Source: Fuerstiella sp. (GTDB taxonomy: Bacteria; Planctomycetota; Planctomycetia; Planctomycetales; Planctomycetaceae). Taken from it: 64,000 bases of DNA. The notes beneath the pieces were generated by a model. It saw only the letters and a program-made list of their open reading frames with translations, ran no database searches and was not told the origin of the DNA. A program made the translations under genes and the position numbers. Positions 8,271 through 18,568 of this stretch are shown piece by piece; within the stretch, counting starts at the first letter, position 1, and every line of letters starts with the position of its first letter. The stretch lies in the NCBI GenBank assembly GCA_029941865.1, contig JAPYTO010000007.1, positions 1-64,000 on the forward strand, given 5' to 3'.

Positions 8271-9764
8271 CTAACGTGGTCCCGCCGAATTGACACGGTC
8301 TGCGTTTCGATCTTCACCCGGAGTCATAACAACCGCTGCCGTGACCTCGGGCTTTGGTAGGCGATCACCGGTTTCGCGGTGAAACGTATCGGGGCTGATG
8401 GCGACGGGGACACTGTCGCCAGTTTCGTCCATCCAGCGGTCCAGGACGGCCTGCAGATCCTGTTGCGTTGACGCCAATTCCGGGCTTCCCGCCAGATTCT
8501 TCAACTGATGCGGGTCCGTGTTGAAGTTGTAGAGCTCGACAGCGGGACGAGGAGTCAGGAAGACGTCCTGCTGAGCTGCGTTCAATCCACTGCTCTGTTT
8601 GAGTGCCAACAATTTCTGGTGCGACGCTGACCGGACGGAATCCGCTGGCCCCTGCCACGGAAGATACGGGCGAAAGTTACGCAACAGCAGATAGTCACCG
8701 TGCCGTACACTGCGACCGTGCGCTTCATAGTCATGCCAGTTGTGTTCTGAGAAAGCATAGCGGCGAATGACGTCCGTAGAGTTCTGCAGCAACGGCAGCA
8801 TGGAGACACCCTGCATCGTGGGCGGCACTTCGCATCCTGCCACACTCAAAACCGTCGGTGCCAGATCGATCACACTGACCAGACTGTCACTTGTTCCGGT
8901 CTGTTTGATTCCACGTGGCCAGTGAGCCACCAGCGCCGTCTTCATGCCGGAATCGTGCAGCCGAGTCTTCGCTCGAGGAAATGGGCGACCGTTGTCAGCC
9001 ATCACAAACAGCAGTGTGTTGTCGAAGGCATTTTGCTTCTTTAACTCAGCCACGACTTCGCCAATATAATGGTCAAAACGAGTCACCTCGTTGTAGTACG
9101 ATGCCAGATCCTGCCGCGTCTCAGAATCATCCGATAGAAACGGCGGCACGATCACGTCTTTCGGTTTGTGCATGGCGCCGTATCGGTCGACGTCCCACTG
9201 TCTGTCCGCGTCCCAGCCTCGATGCGCGTCGTACGCAGCAAACCAGAAGAAAAACGGTTTGTCCTGCGGTCGGTTTTCCACAACACTGACCCAGTTTGCG
9301 TGCCCGCCGGAATTATCTTTGGACCGGCCTCCATCGACATGATCAAACGCAAGTGGTCGTGCATGAGGTCCGGTCTTCGGAGCGGTCGAACTCATGTGAT
9401 GTTTGCCGGACAGCGCCGTGTAATAACCGGCCTTGCGCAGTAACTCCGGAAACCAGGGAATGTGACCAGAGATCGGCTTGTGCAGTTCGGCGGCCTTACC
9501 GTTGTTGTGAGGATATCGTCCGGTGATAATGCTCGACCGACTTGGACTGCAGCTGCTGGCCGTCAGGAACGCACGGTCAAAACGCATGCCCTGCACCGCC
9601 AACGCATCAATGTTTGGTGTGCGCGCCGCTGTATTGCCGTAACAGCCGTAGTCGTTCCAACTGACGTCGTCAGCGATAAAAAGAACGACATTCGGCGAAT
9701 CAGCAGCCATGACGCGGCTGGCAGACAGAGCCATCAAAACCAGAAGCATTCTTACGGAAACCAC
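8271..9764 (-). CDS. Sulfatase, heparan N-sulfatase-like
   Basis: I place the start at GTG 9764, which has GAAGG 7 nt upstream and opens directly into a signal peptide (RMLLVLMALSASRVMA). The mature protein begins with NVVLFIADDVSWNDYG, the metal-binding Asp pair of type I sulfatases, and carries the formylglycine motif CSPSR about 40 residues later. The phrases YPHNNG and SGKHHMS, and the length of about 500 aa, resemble N-sulfoglucosamine sulfohydrolases. It should be exported and remove sulfate from glycans. It is monocistronic here, facing away from gdhA across about 340 nt. Confidence 0.85.
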   Translation of the reverse strand: MVSVRMLLVLMALSASRVMAADSPNVVLFIADDVSWNDYGCYGNTAARTPNIDALAVQGMRFDRAFLTASSCSPSRSSIITGRYPHNNGKAAELHKPISGHIPWFPELLRKAGYYTALSGKHHMSSTAPKTGPHARPLAFDHVDGGRSKDNSGGHANWVSVVENRPQDKPFFFWFAAYDAHRGWDADRQWDVDRYGAMHKPKDVIVPPFLSDDSETRQDLASYYNEVTRFDHYIGEVVAELKKQNAFDNTLLFVMADNGRPFPRAKTRLHDSGMKTALVAHWPRGIKQTGTSDSLVSVIDLAPTVLSVAGCEVPPTMQGVSMLPLLQNSTDVIRRYAFSEHNWHDYEAHGRSVRHGDYLLLRNFRPYLPWQGPADSVRSASHQKLLALKQSSGLNAAQQDVFLTPRPAVELYNFNTDPHQLKNLAGSPELASTQQDLQAVLDRWMDETGDSVPVAISPDTFHRETGDRLPKPEVTAAVVMTPGEDRNADRVNSAGPR

Positions 9765-10101
9765 GTCGTCACCTTCGCGTAGAGCAGATTGTCGTGAACC
9801 CAATACTCACGATTGTTCGCGACAATGACTGCCAGCACAAGTCACTCAGATAATCCCGGAATTGCACCGCAGCCCTTCGTGGCGTGCGCAGTCGTTCTGC
9901 AGTCCGATCCTATTCGTTAAGCGGCTGCATCCATGGTACACCCGGCGTAAAAGTAGTAATTCCCCTATTCGAAGTCGTCGCTGCCCCTGATTGCCAACGT
10001 TCTCAACAATAAGCAGGAGATAACGAATTGGACAACACGACCTTTATCCTAAGGCAGGCAAGTGCCTCGCCAATCATTCTCCTTCAACAGCCGGAATCGT
10101 T

Positions 10102-11451
10102 ATGACACCGAACCAGGAACTTGAAGCGTTCATGCATGGCCTGGAAAAGCGGAATCCGCATGAAACGGAATTCCAACAGGCTGTTCGTGAGGTCGCCGAA
10201 AGCCTGATGCCTTTTATCCATGAGCACCCAAAATATCGCACGGCGCAGATCCTGGAACGCATGACGGAACCTGACCGCGTGATCATCTTCCGCGTCACAT
10301 GGGAAGACGACGAAGGAAATATTCGAGTCAACCGGGCGTGGCGAGTTCAATTCAACAACAGCATCGGACCGTACAAAGGCGGGATGCGGTTTCATCCGTC
10401 GGTCACGCTCAGTGTGCTGAAATTCCTCGGATTCGAACAGACCTTCAAGAACAGTCTGACCGGCCTGCCCATGGGCGGCGGCAAGGGTGGATCAAACTTC
10501 AATCCGAAAGGGAAGAGCGATCGCGAGGTCATGCGGTTCTGTCAATCACTGATGATCGAACTGCATCGCCACATTGGCGCAGACACCGACATTCCCGCCG
10601 GCGACATTGGTGTTGGTGCTCGTGAGATCAGCTTTCTGTTCGGGCAGTACAAACGACTGTCCAATAGTTTTGTCGGAACACTCACCGGAAAGGGCCTGGC
10701 CTTCGGCGGCAGCCTGGTCAGAACAGAAGCCACTGGCTACGGCTGCATCTATTTCTGCGAAAACATGTTCAAACATATTGGTGACAGCATGGCAGGAAAA
10801 ACGGTTGCGGTCTCCGGATCCGGCAACGTTGCGATCTACGCCGTCGAAAAAGCGACGCAACTGGGAGCAAAGGTATTTACAATGTCCGACTCGTCCGGAT
10901 TCATCCATGACCCGGATGGCATTGACGAAGAGAAACTTGACTTTGTCAAAGACCTGAAGGAAGTTCGTCGCGGCCGAATTCAGGAATACGTTCAGAAGTT
11001 TCCGAAAGCAACATTCCATGAAGGCGAACGTCCGTGGGCGGTACCGGTGGATATCGCCGTACCATGCGCCACACAGAACGAACTTAACACCCAGGAAGCC
11101 CTTCTGTTGCTGAAGAACGGTGTCAAGGCGGTTTCTGAAGGGGCCAATATGCCGACGGAACTGGCGGCTGCTCATGAGTTTATCAACGCTGGCATTCTTT
11201 ACGCTCCCGCCAAGGCCGCGAACGCCGGCGGTGTTGCGGTCAGCGGACTGGAACAAAGTCAGAACGCCCTGCGTCTTTCATGGAGCCATGAGGAAGTGGA
11301 CACGAAACTGCAGACGATCATGCAGGACATTCACAATAAGTGCGTCCAGTTCGGATCAAAGCCAGGTGGACCCATTAACTATGTCGACGGAGCAAACGTG
11401 GCCGGCTTCGTGAAAGTTGCGGACACCATGCTGGCCTACGGAGCCGTTTGA
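10102..11451 (+). CDS. gdhA: NADP-specific glutamate dehydrogenase
   Basis: 449 aa, the usual length of the bacterial hexameric enzyme. Visible landmarks are GPYKGGMRFHPS with the substrate-binding Lys, the glycine-rich MGGGKGGSNFNPKGKSD catalytic segment, PAGDIGVGAREI, and the Rossmann motif GSGNVAIYAVEKA. The C-terminal NAANAGGVAVSGLEQSQN is characteristic of the NADP class. It interconverts 2-oxoglutarate plus ammonium and glutamate in the cytoplasm. The downstream malic enzyme gene starts within a few bases of its stop, so both are in one transcript. Confidence 0.97.
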   Translation: MTPNQELEAFMHGLEKRNPHETEFQQAVREVAESLMPFIHEHPKYRTAQILERMTEPDRVIIFRVTWEDDEGNIRVNRAWRVQFNNSIGPYKGGMRFHPSVTLSVLKFLGFEQTFKNSLTGLPMGGGKGGSNFNPKGKSDREVMRFCQSLMIELHRHIGADTDIPAGDIGVGAREISFLFGQYKRLSNSFVGTLTGKGLAFGGSLVRTEATGYGCIYFCENMFKHIGDSMAGKTVAVSGSGNVAIYAVEKATQLGAKVFTMSDSSGFIHDPDGIDEEKLDFVKDLKEVRRGRIQEYVQKFPKATFHEGERPWAVPVDIAVPCATQNELNTQEALLLLKNGVKAVSEGANMPTELAAAHEFINAGILYAPAKAANAGGVAVSGLEQSQNALRLSWSHEEVDTKLQTIMQDIHNKCVQFGSKPGGPINYVDGANVAGFVKVADTMLAYGAV

Positions 11452-11453
11452 AA

Positions 11454-12674
11454 ATGACCACCGATCCCCATAAGTCACGAACAGATTCAACGCTGTCATT
11501 TGACAAAACAGATAACATCAGTCATCGCAGTGCGATCGTACACCAGCAGTTGCGTGGTAAAATCGGCATCTACAACAAGATGCCGATTACCACTCACGAT
11601 GATCTGTCACTGGCCTACACACCCGGTGTCGCTGAACCATGTCGCCTGATCGCTGAGTCACCGGAACGTGCTCGTGAATTCACCATCAAGCGCAACACCG
11701 TCGCGGTTGTCAGCGATGGTTCCGCCGTGCTTGGACTTGGCAACATCGGCCCGTACGCGGCTATGCCTGTCATGGAAGGTAAGGCCATGCTGTTTCGCGA
11801 ATTCGCGGGCATTGATGCATGGCCAATCTGCCTGGACACTCAGGACCCGGCTCAGATTATTCAAACCGTCCGCAACATCGCTCCAGGATTCGGCGGCATC
11901 AATCTTGAGGACATTTCTGCTCCCCGCTGCTTCCAGATCGAAGCTGCGTTGCAGGATCTCGGCATCCCCGTCTTTCACGACGACCAGCACGGCACGGCTA
12001 TCGTTCTTCTGGCGGCCCTGCTGAATGCCGCACGAGTCATCGAACGTGAGGTGGCCGAATTGTCGGTCGTTATCAACGGAGCGGGCGCAGCCGGAACGGC
12101 CATCGCAAAACTGTTGCGTTGCGTGGGACATCGCCCCGACGTCTGTGAGCCCGTCAAGGACATCGTCGTGTGCGACTCGAAAGGAGCCATTCACCGTGGT
12201 CGCACCGATTTGAACGCGATGAAGGAACAACTGCTCGCTTACACAAATCTGTCCGGAAAATCCGGGCGACTGTCGGAAGTCATCGCCGGTGCCGATGTGT
12301 TCATTGGGGTCAGCAAAGGCAACGTGCTTTCCGCACAGGATGTTGGCAGCATGGGTCCGCAGCCAATCGTTTTTGCCATGGCCAATCCCACACCAGAGAT
12401 CATGCCCGATGTGGCGATGAAAGCCGGAGCCGCCGTGGTGGGGACCGGTCGAAGTGACTTCCCCAATCAGGTCAACAACGTGCTGGCCTTTCCCGGAATC
12501 TTCCGCGGCGCTCTGGACAGCGAAGCCGCTCAAATCACCGAGTCGATGAAAATCGCAGCGGCCAAAGCGCTCGCCGACGCAGTCACCTCGCTGGCAGCAG
12601 ACCGAGTTCTGCCGGACCCACTGGATCGGTCCGTCGCCCCGCTGATTGCCGCCGCCGTCGCTGGTGCCGTGTAG
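11454..12674 (+). CDS. NAD(P)-dependent malic enzyme (malate dehydrogenase, decarboxylating)
   Basis: The ORF opens at a TTG overlapping the gdhA stop; ATG 11454, 3 nt after that stop, is the likelier start. About 406 aa, the short form without the phosphotransacetylase domain found in MaeB of enteric bacteria. The malic domain shows YTPGVAEPCR, SDGSAVLGLGNIG, the metal-binding region (EDISAPRCF) and HDDQHGTAIV. The NAD domain has NGAGAAGTAIA. It converts malate to pyruvate and CO2. Coupling to gdhA places a 2-oxoglutarate/glutamate enzyme and a malate/pyruvate enzyme under one control. Confidence 0.95.
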   Translation: MTTDPHKSRTDSTLSFDKTDNISHRSAIVHQQLRGKIGIYNKMPITTHDDLSLAYTPGVAEPCRLIAESPERAREFTIKRNTVAVVSDGSAVLGLGNIGPYAAMPVMEGKAMLFREFAGIDAWPICLDTQDPAQIIQTVRNIAPGFGGINLEDISAPRCFQIEAALQDLGIPVFHDDQHGTAIVLLAALLNAARVIEREVAELSVVINGAGAAGTAIAKLLRCVGHRPDVCEPVKDIVVCDSKGAIHRGRTDLNAMKEQLLAYTNLSGKSGRLSEVIAGADVFIGVSKGNVLSAQDVGSMGPQPIVFAMANPTPEIMPDVAMKAGAAVVGTGRSDFPNQVNNVLAFPGIFRGALDSEAAQITESMKIAAAKALADAVTSLAADRVLPDPLDRSVAPLIAAAVAGAV

Positions 12675-12779
12675 CAGCAGGTCGCTGGCATCGTGAGGGC
12701 TCGGAGAGCATCTGCCGCACCAAGTGTTTGTCTGTCAGGCATAACATGGCCCGTCAACGAACGTAAAATCGTACCGCCT

Positions 12780-13913
12780 ATGACTGAATTCGATTACGAC
12801 CTTGTGATCCGCGCGGGACGAATCGTATGCACTGCGACTAACCTGGACGGACCAGGAGTAGTGGCAATCAGCGGTGATCGAATTGTCACCGCCGGCGCGC
12901 AAGTAGACGGAATTACCCGGCAGTTGTTGGATTTTCCGGATGCTTTGTTGTTGCCTGGTTTGATCGATATTCATGCCCATCCGTCCAGAAGCGGATCCAA
13001 ATACGGAATCGACCCTGATCAGGAGTTCCTGCTCCAAGGCACAACCACTGTACTTTCGCAGGGTGACGCCGGAGCAGAAAACTGGCAGACTTATCGCAGT
13101 CAAACGATCGCACGCAGCCGCACTCGAGTCCGCCTGGCGATCAGTCTGTCAAAAAAAGGAGAACAACACGCGGGACCGTGTTTTCAGCATGCTGACTGGA
13201 TCGACACAGACGCCTGCACGCAGACTGTCCTTGAAGGCGGAGAGCTGATCTGGGGCATTGCGGCAAACGTCAGCCGCAATTCGTGCATACTGAATCCTCA
13301 GGATGTCGTAAGGGACGCGCTGGAAGTGGCCGAACGAACAGACAAGCCGCTGTTGTATGGCATGCGTAATCCACGCGACTGGTCAATCGCCGATCAGCTG
13401 GCGTTGCTACGTCCGGGTGATGTTGTGACGTACATTTTTCGCGACGGCGAATGGAGCATTATCGGGAATGATGGACGAGTGCTGCCGGAAATTCTGCGAG
13501 CGCGGGATCGCGGTGTATTATTCGATGCCTGTCACGGGATGCAGAGCTTTTCGTTTCGCGTGGCCGAAGCAGCCTTTGCCGCTGCCTTCTACCCGGACAC
13601 GATTTCAACTGACCAACATGCTGCACATGTCGGTTCACGTCCGCGACACAACCTGCCAAGGACGATGAGCAAATTCCTGGCCGCCGGTATGCCCGAACAC
13701 GAAATCTTCGACCGTGTTGGCGCACGGCCCGCCAAGATACTCCGACTGTCTGGTGAAGTCGGAACCCTCATGCCAGGCAGTTGTGCCGACCTGACGGTCC
13801 TGGAAATGAACGATTCTGCTGCAGCTCTGATCGATGCCTGTCAGCAAACACGTCCCGGCGGCTGCTGGGAAACAAGACTGGTCGTACGGGCGGGAGTGGT
13901 GCAGACAGGATGA
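12780..13913 (+). CDS. Amidohydrolase-superfamily protein
   Basis: The ORF begins at 12693, but sequence typical of the family starts at ATG 12780 (MTEFDYDLVIRAGRIV, the beta-sandwich strand before the barrel), giving about 377 aa. The metal-binding HxH is seen in LPGLIDIHAHPS, and later metal-ligand candidates in STDQHAAHVGS. The C-terminal GEVGTLMPGSCADLTVLE is a typical amidohydrolase closing sandwich. Overall it resembles dihydroorotase/D-aminoacylase-type enzymes, but I cannot name the substrate. It follows the malic enzyme by about 105 nt and may be transcribed with it. Confidence 0.8.
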   Translation: MTEFDYDLVIRAGRIVCTATNLDGPGVVAISGDRIVTAGAQVDGITRQLLDFPDALLLPGLIDIHAHPSRSGSKYGIDPDQEFLLQGTTTVLSQGDAGAENWQTYRSQTIARSRTRVRLAISLSKKGEQHAGPCFQHADWIDTDACTQTVLEGGELIWGIAANVSRNSCILNPQDVVRDALEVAERTDKPLLYGMRNPRDWSIADQLALLRPGDVVTYIFRDGEWSIIGNDGRVLPEILRARDRGVLFDACHGMQSFSFRVAEAAFAAAFYPDTISTDQHAAHVGSRPRHNLPRTMSKFLAAGMPEHEIFDRVGARPAKILRLSGEVGTLMPGSCADLTVLEMNDSAAALIDACQQTRPGGCWETRLVVRAGVVQTG

Positions 13914-14152
13914 AAACGTTACTGCTGGACGCTGTCTTTCAGCTTTCCAGCTGTCACGCTCCGCCGTCAGGACATGAATGCCGGACGGTCGGGAAAAACT
14001 CGTCCCTGAATCTTTACCATTTTACGTGGTCAAACGGTAGAATTGTCGCTTCGTTCTGCGACTTCCCGATCTGTCCTCGTCTCGCGCATCTTCGAAAAGA
14101 GTCATTATTCGAATCCCCTGCGCCCGCCACTGCTCCGCCGGACATCCTCACC

Positions 14153-16969
14153 ATGAGTTCAAGCCTTGTTGTCGATGACGAAGCACGCATGAATGCTCTC
14201 GAAACAACCCATCGGAATTCTCGGTCGCCTTGCGACTCATTCCGACATCTGCCGTCAACAGTCCTGCGCCATTGGGTGTTTCGTTATTCGTCATTGATCC
14301 TGGTTTTCGGCCTGCGGACCGGTCCTGCGGAGCGTGCCGATGCGGCGGATGGCGTCGACTATCAACGCGACATCAAACCACTGTTCGCGGAGAAATGCGG
14401 CGCTTGCCACGGGACACTCAAGCAACAGGCCGGACTGCGACTCGACGCCGGTGTCCTGATTCGCAAAGGCAGCGAGGAAGGACCAGTCATCGTCCCCGGC
14501 AAGGCCACGGACAGCCTGCTGATTCAACGAGTCACAACAAGAGATGTTGACGAACGCATGCCGCCGGAGGGCCAGGGCTCAGCTCTAAATGCGCAGGAGA
14601 TCGCTTTGCTGTCAGCGTGGATCGACGCCGGTGCCACCGCACCCGCGGATGAGGAAATTCCGGCGGATCCTCGCGAACACTGGTCGTACGTTGTCCCGCA
14701 GCGTCCGCCAGTGCCTGTTTCGAACGATGCTGATTGGTCGCATCCCATCGACGCGTTCATCGCTCGCGAGCACCGCCAACAGGGATTGACCGCCGTCGAA
14801 CCGGCCGACCCACATACGCTGCTGCGCCGAATCCACATGGATTTGATCGGCCTGCCACCGACGCCACAGCAATTGCAGGCCTATCTCAATGACAGCTCGC
14901 CGGTTGCATGGCGCAAAGTGATAGATGCTTTGTTGGAAAATCCGCATTATGGTGAACGCTGGGGACGGCACTGGATGGACGTCTGGCGATACAGCGACTG
15001 GGACGGCTACAAACAACAGTTGCGAGGCAGTCAGCGACATATCTGGCGATGGCGTGACTGGATCGTCCAGTCATTGAACGCCGACAAAGGCTACGATCAA
15101 ATGATCGTCGAAATGCTGGCCGCGGACGAGGTTGCCCCGAACGACCGAGCGATACTGCCAGCAACTGGATTTCTGGCACGTAACTTCCACAAAAGTAACC
15201 GCAACATGTGGCTGGATGCCACGGTGGAACATACGGCGAAGGCATTTCTCGGGATGACGCTGAACTGTGCACGCTGCCACGATCATAAGTTCGACCCGAT
15301 CGCTCAGACGACGTATTATCAGTTTCGCGCGATCTTCGAACCTCACAATGTTCGTACCGATCAGATTCCCGGTCAGTCTGATGTGATGAAAGACGGCCTG
15401 CCCCGCGCTTACGACGCGGACCTGACCGCAGAAACATTTCTGTATCTCCAGGGGAATGACAAACGTCCCGACAAAGACCACCCGATGGCTCCGGCGGTAC
15501 CAACCGTGTTAGGAGGAAGTTTCGACATCCAACCCGTCGATCTTCCGGTCGCAGCTTATTTCCCGTCTCTGCTGGCTTTCGTGGAACAGGAACAGATCGC
15601 GTCGGCTCGAAAGACGCTCGCCAACCTGGTGAAGCAGACCAGCGACAAGCCCAAATCCGGGGACGAAACAAATACGTCAAAGACGCAACTGCTGACACTG
15701 AAACAAACGGTCGCGGAGTTGCGATTGAAGTCCCTGACGACCCGTTTTGCGGCCGACAAGAGCAAAATCACCGGCGGCGACGACGTCGACACTATCGCAC
15801 GACGCAGCGAACTGGCCCTGGCGGCAGCAATGGCGGAACGGCAACTGAACATCAGGCAGACCGAACTGGTGGTGAATCAGAAGCAGGCCGCTGTGGACGC
15901 TGCCCAGTCAAGAAAAGAGAAAGTCGGGAAGAAGAAACAGGCCGCAATTGCTGCTGCCAAAAAGCAACTTGCGAACGCGGTCAGCAAACAGAAAACGGCC
16001 ATCGAGGCCTCAAAGAAAACCGACGACACGTACACACCGACCGGCAAAGAATATCCTCGCACCAGCAGCGGACGGCGTCTGGCACTGGCCCGCTGGATTG
16101 CCAACGATGCCAACCCGCTGACCGCGCGCGTGCTGGTCAATCACATCTGGATGCGGCACTTCGATAAACCTCTGGTCGACAATGTGTTTGACTTCGGACT
16201 GCGCAGCGACAAGCCGCGGCATGTGGATCTGCTGGACTGGCTGGCGGTCGAGCTGATGGAACACGATTGGAGCATGAAGCACGTGCACCGCTTGATCGTG
16301 ACTTCGCGCACCTGGCAGATGGCGTCAACGGCTGGACAAATGGATGCGTCGGACAACCGTGTCATCGACCGCGACAACGATTATCTGTGGCGTATGAATG
16401 CCCGCCGCCTGGATGCGGAAATCATTCGAGACAACGTACTGGCAGTATCCGGCCAACTGGACACGACCATGGGCGGGGCCGACATCGACTACAACAAAGG
16501 AGAAGAAACGCGTCGCCGCAGCATCTATCTGCGACACGCCTACGAGAAACAGATGACGATGCTGGTGTTATTCGATGCAGCCAGTCCCAACGAGTGTTAC
16601 CGTCGATCAGAGAGCATTATCCCGCAGCAGGCACTGGCGTTGATGAACAGCTCATTGTCACTGAGCCAATCCAGACTGCTGGCACCACAACTCTGGCAGG
16701 CAGCCTCTACTGATGAGTCACCACAGAAACGATTTGTCCACTCAGCGTTCCTGCAAATTCTGTCTCGACCACCAGCCGATGAAGAGCTGGCCGCCTGCCA
16801 GCAGTTTCTGACCGAACAGGCGGCAACGCTCTCAGACACGTCCCGACTGAACACCTTTGTCGGCGGTGTGGCCGCAAAGGTCAAGCCGGCCACAGAACCA
16901 CCCCAGCGCGCGAGAGAGAATCTGATCCAGGTCCTCATGAATCACAACGACTTCGTGACGGTTCGATAG
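14153..16969 (+). CDS. PSD1/DUF1549 planctomycete cytochrome-C domain protein
   Basis: The ORF runs back into the amidohydrolase gene; ATG 14153 or 14189 is the plausible start, each followed by a hydrophobic export segment (YSSLILVFGLR). The mature N-terminus has a c-type cytochrome motif, CGACH, in a PSCyt1 domain (DIKPLFAEKCGACHG...), then DUF1549/PSCyt2 (WRKVIDALLENPHYGERWGRHW, with CARCHDHKFDPI) and a C-terminal DUF1553/PSD1 domain (RLALARWIANDANPLTARVLVN). An Ala/Lys/Gln-rich coiled coil of about 150 residues separates the last two. Such proteins are planctomycete-typical and paired with DUF1501 proteins, as here. Function is unproven; links to polysaccharide use have been proposed. Confidence 0.88.
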   Translation: MSSSLVVDDEARMNALETTHRNSRSPCDSFRHLPSTVLRHWVFRYSSLILVFGLRTGPAERADAADGVDYQRDIKPLFAEKCGACHGTLKQQAGLRLDAGVLIRKGSEEGPVIVPGKATDSLLIQRVTTRDVDERMPPEGQGSALNAQEIALLSAWIDAGATAPADEEIPADPREHWSYVVPQRPPVPVSNDADWSHPIDAFIAREHRQQGLTAVEPADPHTLLRRIHMDLIGLPPTPQQLQAYLNDSSPVAWRKVIDALLENPHYGERWGRHWMDVWRYSDWDGYKQQLRGSQRHIWRWRDWIVQSLNADKGYDQMIVEMLAADEVAPNDRAILPATGFLARNFHKSNRNMWLDATVEHTAKAFLGMTLNCARCHDHKFDPIAQTTYYQFRAIFEPHNVRTDQIPGQSDVMKDGLPRAYDADLTAETFLYLQGNDKRPDKDHPMAPAVPTVLGGSFDIQPVDLPVAAYFPSLLAFVEQEQIASARKTLANLVKQTSDKPKSGDETNTSKTQLLTLKQTVAELRLKSLTTRFAADKSKITGGDDVDTIARRSELALAAAMAERQLNIRQTELVVNQKQAAVDAAQSRKEKVGKKKQAAIAAAKKQLANAVSKQKTAIEASKKTDDTYTPTGKEYPRTSSGRRLALARWIANDANPLTARVLVNHIWMRHFDKPLVDNVFDFGLRSDKPRHVDLLDWLAVELMEHDWSMKHVHRLIVTSRTWQMASTAGQMDASDNRVIDRDNDYLWRMNARRLDAEIIRDNVLAVSGQLDTTMGGADIDYNKGEETRRRSIYLRHAYEKQMTMLVLFDAASPNECYRRSESIIPQQALALMNSSLSLSQSRLLAPQLWQAASTDESPQKRFVHSAFLQILSRPPADEELAACQQFLTEQAATLSDTSRLNTFVGGVAAKVKPATEPPQRARENLIQVLMNHNDFVTVR

Positions 16970-17035
16970 CATTTTCGCCTTTCGTGGACAACGCAGAGTT
17001 TACTCAACACATTAGCATCCAAACGGGACTACCAA

Positions 17036-18526
17036 ATGAACGCCGGTTCCCCTGCCCCCCTGTATCCGATCTCATCGTCTTCCCACCGCCGTGCCTTTCT
17101 GCAGGACATGGGACTGGGCTTTGGCAGTGTCGCTTTGGCCGCGATGCTGGGTCGAGACTCTTCTGCTGCAGAGTCGGGCCGGCAGGAAATCGATGACCGT
17201 AAGACATTCGCGCCGAAGGCGAAGAACGTGATCTGGTTGTTCATGATTGGTGGCGCCAGCCATATGGAATCATTCGATCCCAAGCCCGCATTGACTCGTT
17301 ACGCCGGCAAGACAATCGACGAAACTCCCTTCAGTGACGTGCTGAAGTCACCGTTTCTGGACAACGAACGGGTCGTGGCATTTGACCCGAACAACGGCTT
17401 CGTCCGTAAGACCTGCTATCCGTTGCAGGTTGGTTTTCGCCGACGTGGCGACAGTGGCCTGGAAATCAGTGACTGGTGGCCGCATGTGGGCGACTGTGCT
17501 GACGACTTGTGCCTGGTCCGTTCGATGTGGACCGAAGACAGCAACCACGGAGCTCAGCTTCAGTTTCACACCGGTCGACATCGTGCCGACGGATTCTTTC
17601 CGACGATCGGGTCGTGGGTCAATTATGGGCTGGGATCGCTGAACGAAAACCTGCCGGAGTTCATGGTGCTGGGAACGCCATTGGCCGATTGCTGCGGCGG
17701 ACGCGAGGCGCATCGAGCGAACTATCTGGGACCACAATATGATGGCGTACCGCTCAAAGTTGACCCAAAAAACAGCATGCCGTATCTAGCGCCGGAACAG
17801 GGCGTCTTTGTTGAAGAGCAGCGACAACAACTGGATCTGCTGCGACAGTTGAACCAGCTCACATCGAATCGAAACCCTGACGACAAAGCAATCCTGGCTC
17901 GCATCCGCGCCTATGAACTGGCGTTCCGTATGCAAATGACCGTGCCACAGGTGGTCGACCTGAACAACGAGACTCAGGAAACGCAGGACCGATACGGCCT
18001 CAACCAAGACGCGACAAAGACATTTGGGCGGCAAATGCTGACGGCCCGGCGGCTTGTCGAAAATGGCGTCCGCTTTGTTCAGGTCTACCACGGCAGCAGC
18101 GGCGGGGCCGGTCGCTGGGACGCTCACAAGGGACTGAAGAAAGGCCACTCGAAAGTATGTGGCGAAGTCGATCAACCGATCGGGGCTCTGTTGCAGGACC
18201 TGAAACAACGGGGCCTGCTGGATGAAACCATTGTGGTCTGGGCCAGCGAGTTCGGCCGCACTCCGGGTTTTCAACACAGCGACGGTCGGGATCATCATCC
18301 ATTCGGTTTCACCGTGTGGATGGCCGGGGGCGGTATCAAAGGCGGGATCGCACACGGCGCCACCGACGAACTCGGCTTTCACGCGGTCGAAAACCGGCAT
18401 TATGTCAGCGACATCCACGCCACCCTGCTGCATCAGTTGGGACTGGACCCTCATCGCCTGGCCGTTCCCGGCCACAAACGACTGGAGCGAGAAGTCGGAA
18501 CGCCGATCCACGACGTCATCGCCTGA
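17036..18526 (+). CDS. DUF1501 (sulfatase-fold) exported protein
   Basis: 496 aa. The N-terminus carries a twin-arginine-type signal (HRRAFLQDMGLGFGSVALAAML). The rest matches DUF1501, an alkaline-phosphatase/sulfatase-fold family: KNVIWLFMIGGASHMESFDPKP near the start, VWASEFGRTPGFQ and GRDHHPFGFTVWMAGGG near the end, DIHATLLHQLGLDP close to the C-terminus. There is no CxPxR sulfatase motif. It lies 66 nt after the PSD1 gene, the standard planctomycete pairing, so the two products probably act together in the periplasm. Confidence 0.9.
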   Translation: MNAGSPAPLYPISSSSHRRAFLQDMGLGFGSVALAAMLGRDSSAAESGRQEIDDRKTFAPKAKNVIWLFMIGGASHMESFDPKPALTRYAGKTIDETPFSDVLKSPFLDNERVVAFDPNNGFVRKTCYPLQVGFRRRGDSGLEISDWWPHVGDCADDLCLVRSMWTEDSNHGAQLQFHTGRHRADGFFPTIGSWVNYGLGSLNENLPEFMVLGTPLADCCGGREAHRANYLGPQYDGVPLKVDPKNSMPYLAPEQGVFVEEQRQQLDLLRQLNQLTSNRNPDDKAILARIRAYELAFRMQMTVPQVVDLNNETQETQDRYGLNQDATKTFGRQMLTARRLVENGVRFVQVYHGSSGGAGRWDAHKGLKKGHSKVCGEVDQPIGALLQDLKQRGLLDETIVVWASEFGRTPGFQHSDGRDHHPFGFTVWMAGGGIKGGIAHGATDELGFHAVENRHYVSDIHATLLHQLGLDPHRLAVPGHKRLEREVGTPIHDVIA

Positions 18527-18568
18527 CACAAACCGGAAAACGATCAACCGACGCTCCTGTCAGGCCGA

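Noticed and set aside
13781-14152. N-terminal extension of the PSD1 protein overlapping the amidohydrolase gene
   Set aside because: The extension is out of frame with a recognised gene, and later Met codons precede the export signal.
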